Shown here: piece by piece, positions 7,857 through 17,322 of the stretch | Layout of the letters: the number at the start of each line of letters is the position of its first letter | How positions within the stretch are numbered: position 1 is the stretch's first letter | Source: Sphingomonas sp. | Lineage (GTDB): Bacteria; Pseudomonadota; Alphaproteobacteria; Sphingomonadales; Sphingomonadaceae | Assembly: GCA_019635535.1 (NCBI GenBank) | Contig: JAHBZH010000001.1 | Location: forward strand, 1,516,995-1,580,994 | Direction of reading: 5' to 3' | DNA: 64,000 nt | Position numbers and translations under genes: made by a program | Notes under the pieces: generated by a model | What the model saw: only the letters and a program-made list of their open reading frames with translations | Databases searched by the model: none | What the model was told of the DNA's origin: nothing

Positions 7857-8636
7857 TTGTTGCAGCCGAGGCCCGTTCCAGTTCCGTCCTTCGTCCAGCG
7901 GATTCGCGCCGATGGCCGGCAGCGCGCGATCGGCGTCGGCCTGACCCTGCTGATCCAGCTCCTGCTCCTGTTCGTGCTGCTGTCGCTGGGCACGGTGCGG
8001 CTGCCCGGGGCAGACGATCAGCCCAACGTGGTCAGCCTGCGGGTCGAGGAGGTCAGGGAAGACGAGGACGAGGACGAGCCTCCGAGTCCGGAAGAAGAAC
8101 AACAAGCGGAGGAGCGACCCGAGACACCGCGGCCGGAGCCCGAGGAGGCGCCGCCGCCGCAGCCCGCCGAACCGGTGGCCGCGCCCGTGCCGCCGCCCGT
8201 CGTGCCGCCGCTTCCGCAACCGTCCCCGTCGACCGCCCCGCCGCGCGCAAGCCCGCCCGCGCAGCCCCGGCCGGTCTACGGGCCACCGGACACGCGCAGC
8301 GCCGCCTCTCGCGACACGGAGCGGGTCGGCACGGCGCCCAATGGCGAACCGCTTTACGCGGCGGCCTGGTATCGCGAGCCGAGCGACGAGATGCTGCGGG
8401 GCTATCTGTCCACCGCCTACGGCCCGGGCTGGGGGCTGATCGCGTGCCGCACAGCGCCGGATTATCGCGTGGAGGACTGCGTCGGGCTCGACGAATATCC
8501 GAACGGTTCGCAGATCAACCGCGCGGTGCTCGCCGCGGCATGGGAATTCCGGGTGCGGCCGCCGCGGCGGGGCGGACGGTCACTGGTGGGCGCCTGGGTC
8601 AGGATCCGGATCGATTACGGCATCGAGCGGCGCTAG
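7857..8636 (+). CDS. TonB-like membrane-anchored protein
   Basis: A 259-aa protein with a short basic N-terminus, one transmembrane helix (about 26-46), an acidic segment (EEVREDEDEDEPPSPEEEQ), and a Pro-rich stretch to about 145 of the kind that spans the periplasm in TonB. A folded C-terminal region of about 110 residues follows (AAWYREPSDEMLRGYLSTAY). The C-terminus lacks an obvious TonB YPxxA motif, so it may be a TonB/TolA-type relative with another partner. The start is TTG at 7857; no ATG or GTG is available before the helix. Confidence 0.7.
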   Translation: MLQPRPVPVPSFVQRIRADGRQRAIGVGLTLLIQLLLLFVLLSLGTVRLPGADDQPNVVSLRVEEVREDEDEDEPPSPEEEQQAEERPETPRPEPEEAPPPQPAEPVAAPVPPPVVPPLPQPSPSTAPPRASPPAQPRPVYGPPDTRSAASRDTERVGTAPNGEPLYAAAWYREPSDEMLRGYLSTAYGPGWGLIACRTAPDYRVEDCVGLDEYPNGSQINRAVLAAAWEFRVRPPRRGGRSLVGAWVRIRIDYGIERR

Positions 8637-8672
8637 AATCCGGCCTACCGCGCATTGATGTCCGATCTACAC

Positions 8673-8692
8673 CTCCCTCTCTCTCGAGGGAG
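8673..8692. repeat. Small inverted repeat between convergent genes
   Basis: CTCCCTC and GAGGGAG arms around a short loop. It resembles one arm of the larger repeat at 47671-47780. It sits between the TonB-like gene and pyrB and may end both transcripts. Confidence 0.55.
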
Positions 8693-8730
8693 AAGGATTG
8701 GAGTGTGGGCGATGGGGCCTGACGCCGCGC

Positions 8731-9714
<984 letters not shown>

Positions 9715-9724
9715 CCCTTTCCCC

Positions 9725-9809
9725 GTTCGGGCTGAGCCTGTCGAAGCCCTATGCTTCCCTTCCAGCGGTGGAGAAGAAAGGACAGTCCTTCGACAGGCTC
9801 AGGACGAAC
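9725..9809. repeat. Dispersed palindromic repeat, both arms
   Basis: The left arm holds GGGCTGAGCCTGTCGAAG, the right arm CTTCGACAGGCTCAGGAC, about 45 nt apart. The copy lies directly between pyrB and the S9 peptidase gene. Confidence 0.88.
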
Positions 9810-9822
9810 GGAATGGGGATGA

Positions 9823-11766
9823 TCAACGGCGCAAATGCTGGTCCAGGAAGCGCAGATAGGCCTCCTGCGCGTCGATGCGGTTCTGCTTGCGCAGGAAGCC
9901 GTGGCCCTCGTCGGGGAAGAGGACATATTCGACCGGCACATTGTTGGCGCGCACGGCGGCGACCAGCTCGTCGCTCTCGACCTGGAGCACGCGCGGATCG
10001 TTGGCGCCCTGCACGACCAGCATCGGCCGGCGGATATTGGCGGCGTGGAAGAGCGGGGAGATCGCCCGGTGGCGTTCCGCGTCCACCGCCGGATCGCCCA
10101 TCTCGTCGAACAAGGCGGTGCGCTGCGCCCCCCACCATGCGGGAATCGATTCCAGCGTGCGGACCCAGTTGGTGACGCCGAAGATGTTGACGCCGGCGTC
10201 GAACACCTCCGGGTGGAAGGCCAATGCGGCGGCCGTCATATAGCCGCCATAGGAGCCGCCCATCACGGCGACGCGGTCCGAAATCCAGTCCTGCCCGGCC
10301 AGCCAGTCGCGCGAGGCGACGACGTCCCTGAGATCGACATCGCCGTGGCGGCGATCGTCCAGGTGGAAGAAGGTCTTGCCGTAGCCGGACGAGCCGCGAT
10401 TGTTGATCGCGTAGACGGCATAGCCGTGATTGACGAGATGCTGGACCATCGCGCTGTAGCCGCGCCGGCTCTGTCCGCCCGGCCCGCCATGGACCAGCAC
10501 GATCGCCGGCACCGGATTGGCCGCGCTTGCCCCGTGCGGGCGATAGAGGATGCCGGGAATCTCCAGCCCGTCATAGGAGGGGAAGCGCGCCACGGTGGCG
10601 GTGACGAGATTGGCCTCGTCGATCGCCGGATTGAGCGCGGTGGTGAGGCGGCGGGCCTGGCCGTTCGAAAGATCGGCGACGAAGATGTCGGAGGGAGAAG
10701 TGTCCGACGCGACGGTGAAGGCGATCATCGTCTCGTCGCGGTTGAAGCGCACGCCGCCCAGGTCGCCCTCGGGCACGCCGGTGAGGCGCAGGGGCTGGTT
10801 GGAACGCGTGTCGGTGATGGTGAGCGCGCTGGAGCCGTCGGCATTGACGCCATGGACCCGGTAGCGGCCCGAGGGCGAATAGGAGACGAACATCACGTCC
10901 CAGTCGGCCGCGATCATCGGCCGCCGCGCGCCGCTGGCGAGATCGTAGCGGACCGCCTGCGAGAATTCGCTCGTCTCGTTGGTGCCGTAGACGAGCGCCG
11001 TGCTGTCCGGCGTGAAGCCGTAGACGCCGTGCGAGATATTGCCCTGATGCGGGGTGATGTGGCGCGGCGCGGCCTCGCCGCCCACCTCGTAAAGATAGAC
11101 GTCGCTGTCGGCGCTGCTGTTCGCCTTGCCGAGCGCGACGAAGCGCCCGTCGCGCGACACGTCCGACGGGAAGAACTCGCCGCTATTCTGGAAGATCATC
11201 CGGCGTTCGTAGGTCTGTGCGTCATAGGCGTAGATATCGAAGGCGCGCGGATCGCGTTCGTTGCTGGAGATGTAGAAGGTGCGGCCGTCGCCGCTCCAGC
11301 CCATGAAACTCGCCTTCAGATTCTCGCCCGGGGTCAGGTCGCGCTCGGTGCCGTCGGGCAGGCGGACATAGACGTGATTGAGCTCGTTGCCGCCCTGATC
11401 GGCGGTGAACAGCACCCGCTCGTCATTGGGGAAATAGGACATGGCGAAAGTGGCGTTGCCGGATGAGCTGGTGATCGGCACCGGATCGCCGCCGGCCACG
11501 GGGAGCGCATAGGCGTTGAACACGCCGGTCCGGTCCGTATTGATCAGCAGGTGCCGCCCGTCGCGCGAGAAGGCGATGCCGTCCGCCGCGGCCATGCCGT
11601 AGCTGGTCGTCTCGAAGAATTGCTGCGCCGTGTAGCGCACCGGCGCCGGCCGTTCGGCGGTGGCGCCCTGGGCGGCATGGGCGGCATGGGCCTCGGCGGT
11701 CATATTGAAGGCTCCGAGCGTGAGGACGGTGGTGGCGAGCATCGCGGCGGCGATTCGAAGACGCAT
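9823..11766 (-). CDS. S9-family (prolyl oligopeptidase type) exported peptidase
   Basis: A 647-aa serine peptidase. It has a signal peptide (about 1-26), a WD40/beta-propeller region (about 60-385) and a C-terminal alpha/beta-hydrolase domain. HGGPGG (426-431) is the oxyanion-type loop. The catalytic set is Ser505 in GGSYGGY, Asp590 in GANDPR and His622 in DEGHGF. It probably acts in the periplasm on peptides, like acylaminoacyl-peptidase/DPP-type enzymes. A perfect inverted repeat overlapping a possible -10 lies just upstream (11787-11804). Confidence 0.92.
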   Translation of the reverse strand: MRLRIAAAMLATTVLTLGAFNMTAEAHAAHAAQGATAERPAPVRYTAQQFFETTSYGMAAADGIAFSRDGRHLLINTDRTGVFNAYALPVAGGDPVPITSSSGNATFAMSYFPNDERVLFTADQGGNELNHVYVRLPDGTERDLTPGENLKASFMGWSGDGRTFYISSNERDPRAFDIYAYDAQTYERRMIFQNSGEFFPSDVSRDGRFVALGKANSSADSDVYLYEVGGEAAPRHITPHQGNISHGVYGFTPDSTALVYGTNETSEFSQAVRYDLASGARRPMIAADWDVMFVSYSPSGRYRVHGVNADGSSALTITDTRSNQPLRLTGVPEGDLGGVRFNRDETMIAFTVASDTSPSDIFVADLSNGQARRLTTALNPAIDEANLVTATVARFPSYDGLEIPGILYRPHGASAANPVPAIVLVHGGPGGQSRRGYSAMVQHLVNHGYAVYAINNRGSSGYGKTFFHLDDRRHGDVDLRDVVASRDWLAGQDWISDRVAVMGGSYGGYMTAAALAFHPEVFDAGVNIFGVTNWVRTLESIPAWWGAQRTALFDEMGDPAVDAERHRAISPLFHAANIRRPMLVVQGANDPRVLQVESDELVAAVRANNVPVEYVLFPDEGHGFLRKQNRIDAQEAYLRFLDQHLRR

Positions 11767-11786
11767 GGCATGTTTCCCCTGTAAGT

Positions 11787-11804
11787 GTGTTATTTCTATA
11801 ACAC
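11787..11804 (-). promoter_or_regulatory. Inverted repeat, likely operator of the S9 peptidase gene
   Basis: GTGTTAT, four bases, then ATAACAC: perfect 7-bp arms about 21 bp before the start codon. The right arm contains a TATAAC-like -10. Its shape resembles GntR/YtrA-type operators, but no such regulator is nearby. Confidence 0.55.
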
Positions 11805-11842
11805 GGTTTGTCGCGACAGTGTAGCGGTTTTTCGCGCGGCGC

Positions 11843-12307
11843 TCACGGCGCCATCGTCATCGCGTCGATCGCACCTTGCAGGATGTAGGCGGCGGCCATC
11901 TTGTCGACCAGCTCGGCGCGGCGCGCGCGGCTGGCGTCGGCGTCGATCAGCGCGCGCGTGACCGCCTGGGTGGACCAGCGCTCGTCCCAGAGCAAAGTCG
12001 GGCGGCCGAGCGGCGCGAGATTGCGGGCAAAGGCGCGGACCGACTGGGTGCGGGGGGAATCGCTGCCGTCCAGGCTGAGCGGCAGGCCGATGACGATGCC
12101 GCGCACGAGCTGGTCGGCGATCATCCCGCGCAGCGTTTCCATGTCCTTCGCGAATTTCGTGCGCCGAATCGTCTCGGCCGGCGAGGCGATCGTCCAATGG
12201 GAATCGCAAAAGGCCGTGCCGATCGTCTTCGTGCCCACGTCCAGTCCGATCAGCCGCCCGCCGGTGGGCAAGACGGTGCGGAAGGCGGGGGCGTCGGTGA
12301 CGATCAT
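11843..12307 (-). CDS. ruvX: RuvX/YqgF putative Holliday junction resolvase
   Basis: A 154-aa RNase H-like nuclease family protein. [10 protein letters not shown] (21-30) carries the first acidic residue, [13 protein letters not shown] the second block, and the LLWDERWST region plus the C-terminal [10 protein letters not shown] the rest. Members act in 16S rRNA 5' maturation and/or junction resolution. The start ATG at 12307 overlaps the stop of the upstream DUF3089 gene by 4 nt (ATGA), so the two are translationally coupled. Confidence 0.9.
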   Translation of the reverse strand: MIVTDAPAFRTVLPTGGRLIGLDVGTKTIGTAFCDSHWTIASPAETIRRTKFAKDMETLRGMIADQLVRGIVIGLPLSLDGSDSPRTQSVRAFARNLAPLGRPTLLWDERWSTQAVTRALIDADASRARRAELVDKMAAAYILQGAIDAMTMAP

Positions 12308-13443
12308 CGGCCTTCGAACGCCGTGAGGCGGCGCGCGACATCGGCCCGGATATTCGCCCAGAACAGGGCGTAATCGTAGACGTGATAATTGTTGCCGGGC
12401 AGCGCGTAATTGCCCATGTCCGGCAGCGCCTCGACGGGGCCGACCAGCAGGAAGCCGCGCAGGTCGCAGCGCGCCGGGACGAGACCGGCGCGCAGCTCCG
12501 CATCGCTCATGTCCCCGTTGGGCACGAGCGTGCCGAGATTGGCGCCGGCGGGCGCCCCGCCGCCGCGCGCGCCGGTCAGCGGATTGGTGCAGACCATCGG
12601 CGATCCGGCGCGCGAGATGCCGGTCGGGCCGCTGGTCGCGTCATAGACCTCGGTCACCTGACTGGGATCGGCGGGCTCGGCAAAGCTCTGGTACGAGACG
12701 ATGCAGCCCGCCTCGTCCCCTTGCTCACATTCCGGCAGCGCCATTTCGGGCAGGTCCGCGTCGCGCGAGACCGGCCAGCCGATCACATAGGCCGCCGCGA
12801 CGCGCTGCGCCTCCGGCGCGCCGCGCAGCCGCTCCTGGAGGAGACGGATCAGGTGCAGGCTGCCCTGGCTGTGCGCGGCGAGGACGATCGGCCGGTCGGC
12901 GGGGGCCTGGCGAAGGAATTCCTCGAATGCCGCCAGCACGTCGGCATAGGCGAAATCGAACGCGCGCCGGGCATTGTCCTCGGTGGTGAGGAAAGCGCCG
13001 AACGTCGCCTGGCGATATCTGGGCGCCCAGATATCGCCGATATGATTGAAGGCGCTGGCCTGGCTGCGGACGAACAGCCGCGCCCGCTCCTGCGATTCCG
13101 CATCGTCCAGCGGCGCGTTCCAGGCCGAGGATTCGAGGAAGCTGGTCGGGTGGATGAAGAAGACCGAGGCCCGGGGCGCGTCAGTCGCGGCATCGGTGCC
13201 CGCGGGCACCCAGAGCGCGGGATTGCCGGGGATGTCCGGCCGCGCGATCCACAGATCGGCCTGCGCATAGCTCGAGCCTTCCGGCATCGGCACGTCCTGG
13301 AAAGCGACGCTCGGCACCAGCGCCCAGCGCATCAGCTCCTTTTCGAACAGGCGGTAGCCGAGCGCCCCCAGGAAAGTGAGCACGATCAGCGCCGCCACGA
13401 TCCACAGGAAACAACCCGCCGGACTTTTTCTTCTTCTCGCCAT
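12304..13443 (-). CDS. Membrane-anchored DUF3089 alpha/beta-hydrolase-like protein
   Basis: A 379-aa protein. A basic start is followed by one transmembrane helix (about 11-30), then a hydrolase fold with FFIHPTSF (95-102) and a nucleophile elbow AAHSQGS with Ser192. This pattern is typical of DUF3089 proteins, whose substrate is not known. I chose the ATG at 13443 (MARRRK); the longer frame upstream has no support. It is the first gene of a pair with ruvX. Confidence 0.83.
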   Translation of the reverse strand: MARRRKSPAGCFLWIVAALIVLTFLGALGYRLFEKELMRWALVPSVAFQDVPMPEGSSYAQADLWIARPDIPGNPALWVPAGTDAATDAPRASVFFIHPTSFLESSAWNAPLDDAESQERARLFVRSQASAFNHIGDIWAPRYRQATFGAFLTTEDNARRAFDFAYADVLAAFEEFLRQAPADRPIVLAAHSQGSLHLIRLLQERLRGAPEAQRVAAAYVIGWPVSRDADLPEMALPECEQGDEAGCIVSYQSFAEPADPSQVTEVYDATSGPTGISRAGSPMVCTNPLTGARGGGAPAGANLGTLVPNGDMSDAELRAGLVPARCDLRGFLLVGPVEALPDMGNYALPGNNYHVYDYALFWANIRADVARRLTAFEGR

Positions 13444-13489
13444 TCCCGCCCTCAAGCCGATGTGCGGCGCGCTTGCAAGTGATGGCGGC

Positions 13490-14260
13490 CTATCCCCGCT
13501 GGAAGTATCGGCCGGGCGTAACCCCGAATTGCTTGCGGAAAGCGGCCACGAAGGCGCTTGGCGTCGCATATCCCGCCGAGGCCGCGACCGCTTTGATCGG
13601 GGCATCGCCGGCAAGCTTTTCGATGGCGGCGAGAAGATCGCGGTGCCGTCGCCAGCGGCCCGGGCTCATCCCGGTTTCGGCGCGGAACCGCCGCTCCAGC
13701 GTGCGCACGCCGACGCCGGCCATATGCGCCAGCCGCGTCATGCTCCGTGCTTCCGGCGCGCCCGCCGCGATCAGGGCGGCGGCGCGGCGTGTGGCCGGGC
13801 CGGTCGGCTGCGGCAATTCGAAGGGCGGCGCACGCGCCTGGCGGAACTCTTCGAGGATGAGAGTCGCGATCGCCAGGTCCACCGTTTCGCGGCGATCCAG
13901 CAAGCCGGTCCGTACCGCCTTCAGGATCAATTCCCGCAGCAGCGGTGAAACGGTGATCACCATGCACTGGTCCGGCAGCCGTCCGGAAAGGCCGGGCCTG
14001 AAATAGAGTGTCCTCAGCGCGCTTTCGCCGGCGAAACGAAGGCCGTGCTCGATCCCGGCGGGCACCCAGACCGCCCAATGGGGCGGCGCGATCCAGGAAC
14101 CGCGCTCCGTCGAGACATGCAGCACCCCGGCCGAGGCGTAGATGAGTTGATGCCAGTCATGCCGGTGCGGCTGCACCGCCTGGCCCGCGCGGTGATCCGA
14201 CGCGAGGGTTCGAACCGCCAGAAAGGGCTCGTCGGCGCGGGTGAGACGCTTTTTCGACAT
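13490..14260 (-). CDS. AraC-family transcriptional regulator
   Basis: A 256-aa regulator. The N-terminal cupin has a HRHDWHQLIYASAG segment (about 33-46) typical of effector-binding AraC proteins with a histidine-rich pocket. The C-terminal pair of helix-turn-helix motifs spans about 165-255 (LAHMAGVGVRTLERRFRAET, ending GYATPSAFVAAFRKQFGVTP). It is divergent from the VOC gene with 56 bp between starts, so it may regulate it. The start is the ATG at 14260 (MSKKRL). Confidence 0.9.
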   Translation of the reverse strand: MSKKRLTRADEPFLAVRTLASDHRAGQAVQPHRHDWHQLIYASAGVLHVSTERGSWIAPPHWAVWVPAGIEHGLRFAGESALRTLYFRPGLSGRLPDQCMVITVSPLLRELILKAVRTGLLDRRETVDLAIATLILEEFRQARAPPFELPQPTGPATRRAAALIAAGAPEARSMTRLAHMAGVGVRTLERRFRAETGMSPGRWRRHRDLLAAIEKLAGDAPIKAVAASAGYATPSAFVAAFRKQFGVTPGRYFQRG

Positions 14261-14316
14261 ATTCTGTCGTTCTAGCGGGATTGCGGCAATGTCGCCAGCT
14301 GCGATATGTTTCTTCC

Positions 14317-14700
14317 ATGCCGAACAACCTCGCCAGCTTCGCCATTCATGCCGACGATGTCGGGCGCGCCGCCAGCTTCTATGAAGCCGTCTTCGGCTGG
14401 CGTTTAGAGCCATGGGGGCCGCCGGACTTCTACCTGATCCATACCGGCGACGAGACATCGCCCGGGGTCATGGGGCTGCTCCAGAAGCGCCAGGAGCCGC
14501 GCTCGGGCACCGGCCTCAACGGCTTCGAATGCACCTTCTCCGTCGAGGATGTCGATGCGATCGCGGCGGCGGTGGAGGATAATGGCGGCCGGATCACTCT
14601 GACGAAATCGCCGATCCCGACTGTCGGCGAGCTGATCCGTTTCCTCGACACGGAAGGCAATGAGGTCGGTGCGATGCGCTACGAGACGCCGTCCCGCTAG
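14317..14700 (+). CDS. VOC-superfamily (glyoxalase/bleomycin-resistance-like) protein
   Basis: A 127-aa single VOC domain: FAIHADDVGRAASFYEAVFG at the start and an acidic metal-ligand-type FLDTEGNEVG near 115. Members bind a metal and act as lyases, dioxygenases or drug-binding proteins; the substrate here is unknown. The ATG at 14317 is used because the upstream TTG reading is weak. It is divergent from the AraC regulator. Confidence 0.85.
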   Translation: MPNNLASFAIHADDVGRAASFYEAVFGWRLEPWGPPDFYLIHTGDETSPGVMGLLQKRQEPRSGTGLNGFECTFSVEDVDAIAAAVEDNGGRITLTKSPIPTVGELIRFLDTEGNEVGAMRYETPSR

Positions 14701-14775
14701 CTGTCTTGCCGCACCGCGGCGGCGATGCTAGCGCGCCGTTCGGATCGTTTGCCGATCCGAACCAGCAGGAAAAGC

Positions 14776-15063
14776 ATGTCCGTCGACGTCGAAACCGTCC
14801 GCCATATCGCCAGGCTCGCCCGCATCGCCGTCAGCGATGCGGAGCTCGCCGCGCTCGCCCCCGAACTCTCCGGCATCCTCGACTGGGTCGAGCAGCTCGG
14901 CGAGGTCGATGTGACGGGCGTCGCGCCGATGAATGCGGTGATCCCCAACCATCTGCGCCTGCGCGACGATGTCGTCACCGACGGCGGCATCCGGGAGGAT
15001 GTTCTGGCCAACGCGCCGGCGGCCGAGCACGGATTTTTCGCGGTGCCGAAGGTGATCGAATGA
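14776..15063 (+). CDS. gatC: Glutamyl-tRNA(Gln) amidotransferase subunit C
   Basis: A 95-aa Gat[21 protein letters not shown] is the family's N-terminal helix, and [20 protein letters not shown] the wrap-around segment that clamps GatA to GatB. It starts the gatCAB group. Its stop overlaps an ATG (ATGA at 15060-15063) that opens a 62-codon frame running up to gatA. Confidence 0.95.
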   Translation: MSVDVETVRHIARLARIAVSDAELAALAPELSGILDWVEQLGEVDVTGVAPMNAVIPNHLRLRDDVVTDGGIREDVLANAPAAEHGFFAVPKVIE

Positions 15064-15107
15064 TGCGCGGCCTTGCCACCCCCGCCGTTCGCCCTGGTGA
15101 GCAGGCC

Positions 15108-15151
15108 GCCGAGCCCCCGGCTCGGCTTGGAACTGCCGGGGGCAGTTCCAA
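15108..15151. repeat. Two back-to-back perfect hairpins in the gatC-gatA gap
   Basis: Hairpin 1 is GCCGAGCC-CCC-GGCTCGGC (15108-15126). Hairpin 2 is TTGGAACTGCC-GGG-GGCAGTTCCAA (15127-15151). No T-run follows either, so they are not classic terminators; they may stabilise or process the transcript. Confidence 0.75.
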
Positions 15152-15154
15152 CCT

Positions 15155-15233
15155 GTTCACTGTCGAAGGGCTGTCCTTTTCTTCTGTCCCGAGAATGAAG
15201 AAAGGGCAGGGCTTCGACAAGCTCAGCCCGAAC
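15155..15233. repeat. Dispersed palindromic repeat within the gat operon
   Basis: The right arm is intact (GGCTTCGACAAGCTCAGCCC), the left arm degenerate (GTTCACTGTCGAAGGGC). It is the third hairpin-forming unit in a row between gatC and gatA. Confidence 0.85.
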
Positions 15234-15244
15234 GGGGAAGAGCT

Positions 15245-16726
15245 ATGACCGCGCTCAACGATCTGGGCGTCGCGGCGATCCGCGACGGGGTGAAGGATGG
15301 CGCGTTCAGCGCGCGCGAGGTGGCCGAAGCGCATATCGCGGCGGTGGAGAGCGCACGTGCGCTCAACGCCTTCATCGTCGAGACGCCGGAGCGGGCGCTG
15401 GCCGCCGCCGATGCCGCCGACGCGGCGCGGGCGGCGGGCGATTTGAAGCCGCTGTCCGGCGTGCCGCTGGGCATCAAGGACCTGTTCTGCACCGAGGGCG
15501 TGCAGACCACGGCCGCCAGCCGCATTTTGGAGGGCTTCACGCCGACCTACGAATCCACGGTGAGCGGCAAGCTGCTCGGCGCGGGCGCGGGGATGCTCGG
15601 CAAGCTCAACATGGACGAATTCGCGATGGGATCGTCCAACGAGACCAGCGGCTTCGGCAACGTCATCTCGCCCTGGCGGCGCAACGACGGCGGCAATGCC
15701 GCGCTGGCGCCGGGCGGCAGCTCGGGCGGCTCCTCGGCGGCGGTCTCGGCGCGGCTCTGCCCGGGCGCGACGGGGACGGACACGGGCGGATCGATCCGCC
15801 AGCCCGCCGCCTTCACCGGCATTTCGGGCATCAAGCCGACCTACGGGCGCTGCTCGCGCTGGGGGATCATCGCCTTCGCCTCCAGCCTCGACCAGGCCGG
15901 GCCGATGGCGCGCGACGTGAAGGATTGCGCGATCCTGCTGGAGGCGATGGCGGGCTTCGATGCGAAGGATTCGACCTCGCTCGACCTGCCGGTGCCGGAC
16001 TGGGAAGGCGCGCTCAGCGCCGATCTCAAGGGCAAGCGCGTCGGCATCCCGAAGGAATATCGCATCGACGGCGTGCCGGGCGAGATCGACGCGGTGTGGG
16101 ACCAGGGCATCGCCTGGCTCAAGGATGCGGGCGCCGAGATCGTCGAGGTCTCGCTGCCGCACACGAAATATGCCTTGCCGACCTATTACATCATCGCGCC
16201 GGCCGAGGCCTCGTCGAATCTCGCCCGCTATGACGGCGTACGCTACGGCCAGCGGGTGCAGCCCGAGCAGGGCGGCCTTGCCGACATGTACGAGGCGACG
16301 CGCGCGGCGGGCTTCGGCGCGGAGGTGAAGCGGCGCATCATGATCGGCACCTATGTGCTGTCGGCCGGCTTCTACGACGCCTATTTCAACCAGGCGCAGA
16401 AGGTCCGCGCGCTGATCGCGCGCGATTTCGAGCGGGCCTGGGAAAGCTGCGACCTCCTGCTGACCCCGACCGCGCCGAGCGCCGCCTTCGGGCTGGGCGA
16501 GAAGACCGGCGATCCGCTGACCATGTATCTGAACGACGTGTTCGCCGTGCCGGCGAGCCTCGCGGGGCTGCCGGCCATGTCTGTCCCGGCCGGGCTGGAC
16601 GGACAGGGCCTGCCGCTCGGCCTCCAGATCATCGGCAGGGCGCTGGACGAGCAGAGCGTGCTCAATGCGGGCTTGGCGATCGAGCAGCGGGCGGGGTTCA
16701 TCGCGCGGCCGGAGGCATGGTGGTGA
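15245..16726 (+). CDS. gatA: Glutamyl-tRNA(Gln) amidotransferase subunit A
   Basis: A 493-aa amidase-signature enzyme that releases ammonia from glutamine for tRNA-bound Glu amidation. The catalytic triad is Lys78 (GIKDLF), cis-Ser159 (GGSSGGSSA) and Ser183 (TGGSIRQPA), with the family's 24-residue spacing between the serines. The ATG at 15245 overlaps the TGA of the bridging frame. Its own stop (16724-16726) lies inside the start region of the next gene, an AT-rich membrane protein not normally part of the operon. Confidence 0.96.
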   Translation: MTALNDLGVAAIRDGVKDGAFSAREVAEAHIAAVESARALNAFIVETPERALAAADAADAARAAGDLKPLSGVPLGIKDLFCTEGVQTTAASRILEGFTPTYESTVSGKLLGAGAGMLGKLNMDEFAMGSSNETSGFGNVISPWRRNDGGNAALAPGGSSGGSSAAVSARLCPGATGTDTGGSIRQPAAFTGISGIKPTYGRCSRWGIIAFASSLDQAGPMARDVKDCAILLEAMAGFDAKDSTSLDLPVPDWEGALSADLKGKRVGIPKEYRIDGVPGEIDAVWDQGIAWLKDAGAEIVEVSLPHTKYALPTYYIIAPAEASSNLARYDGVRYGQRVQPEQGGLADMYEATRAAGFGAEVKRRIMIGTYVLSAGFYDAYFNQAQKVRALIARDFERAWESCDLLLTPTAPSAAFGLGEKTGDPLTMYLNDVFAVPASLAGLPAMSVPAGLDGQGLPLGLQIIGRALDEQSVLNAGLAIEQRAGFIARPEAWW

Positions 16727-17322
16727 ACGAGAACAGCACACCTCTTGAAGCGGGGGCAAGATCAACGGTAAATGTTGCGCAGGTATTCAATGTCGCCCTC
16801 GTCAGCGGCGTTTTTGCCGTTATGGCTTCGGAAATAGCAAACAACTTTGAAACTTTGAAAACAAGCTTATTTTCAAATTTTTTCAGCATATTTGCTATGT
16901 TATTGCCATTTTTCTGGTCAATTAAGATTTTTGTAGATGACCATAAACATTTTGAGAACGTAAAAAAAGGTGCAGACTTATTTATTACAGTTATATTCTC
17001 TATAGCTGTTTATTGTGGATTAATATCATCCATTAGCTCGTTTCCGGACATCGATTCAGGATTAATATTGCTGGCCATTTCCTTTGGCTCAATGTCACTC
17101 TGGACGATCATTAGCGTCGGAAGAGAAATGATATGGCCTCGAAGAAATACAGAAGAAGTAAAAAAACGTGTCCTGTGGTTGCTAATAAACCTCCTTTGTA
17201 TGGCTTTGGTTATATTTAAAATCAATGGCATAACCTCGAATGTGGCATTTGCCATGTTGATGAGCATTCTATTTATCGCAGATATATTGCTGAGCGGTAC
17301 GTTTGAGGCGGGTGAGCTATGA
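16717..17322 (+). CDS. AT-rich polytopic membrane protein inserted between gatA and gatB
   Basis: A 201-aa protein I do not recognise. It has five or six hydrophobic segments (about 24-45, 56-76, 87-107, 115-135, 151-168, 175-196), with charged loops such as [16 protein letters not shown] and [17 protein letters not shown]. Counted GC is 17 of 60 in both 16861-16920 and 16981-17040, against mostly above 60% in flanking genes, so it is almost certainly acquired. The start ATG overlaps the gatA end by 10 nt and the stop overlaps the gatB ATG by 4 nt, so it sits in the operon without breaking coupling. Function unknown. Confidence 0.82.
   Translation: MVVNENSTPLEAGARSTVNVAQVFNVALVSGVFAVMASEIANNFETLKTSLFSNFFSIFAMLLPFFWSIKIFVDDHKHFENVKKGADLFITVIFSIAVYCGLISSISSFPDIDSGLILLAISFGSMSLWTIISVGREMIWPRRNTEEVKKRVLWLLINLLCMALVIFKINGITSNVAFAMLMSILFIADILLSGTFEAGEL

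Larger units (their letters stand above)
15060..15248 (+). other. Open frame bridging gatC and gatA, made largely of hairpins and repeat
   Basis: Sixty-two codons from the ATG that overlaps the gatC stop to a TGA overlapping the gatA ATG. The predicted peptide ([15 protein letters not shown]..., ending LSPNGEEL) has no domain and its second half is repeat sequence. It is unlikely to be a functional protein, but the frame would let ribosomes travel from gatC to gatA and so keep translational coupling. Confidence 0.5.

Noticed and set aside
14205..14225. GGTTCGAACC resembling a tRNA T-arm
   Set aside because: It lies inside the araC-family coding frame with no acceptor, D or anticodon arms around it. 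No tRNA gene was found elsewhere either.
14975..16765. A 596-codon open frame antisense to gatA
   Set aside because: Shadow of gatA; it starts and ends in non-coding repeat sequence and shows no domain.
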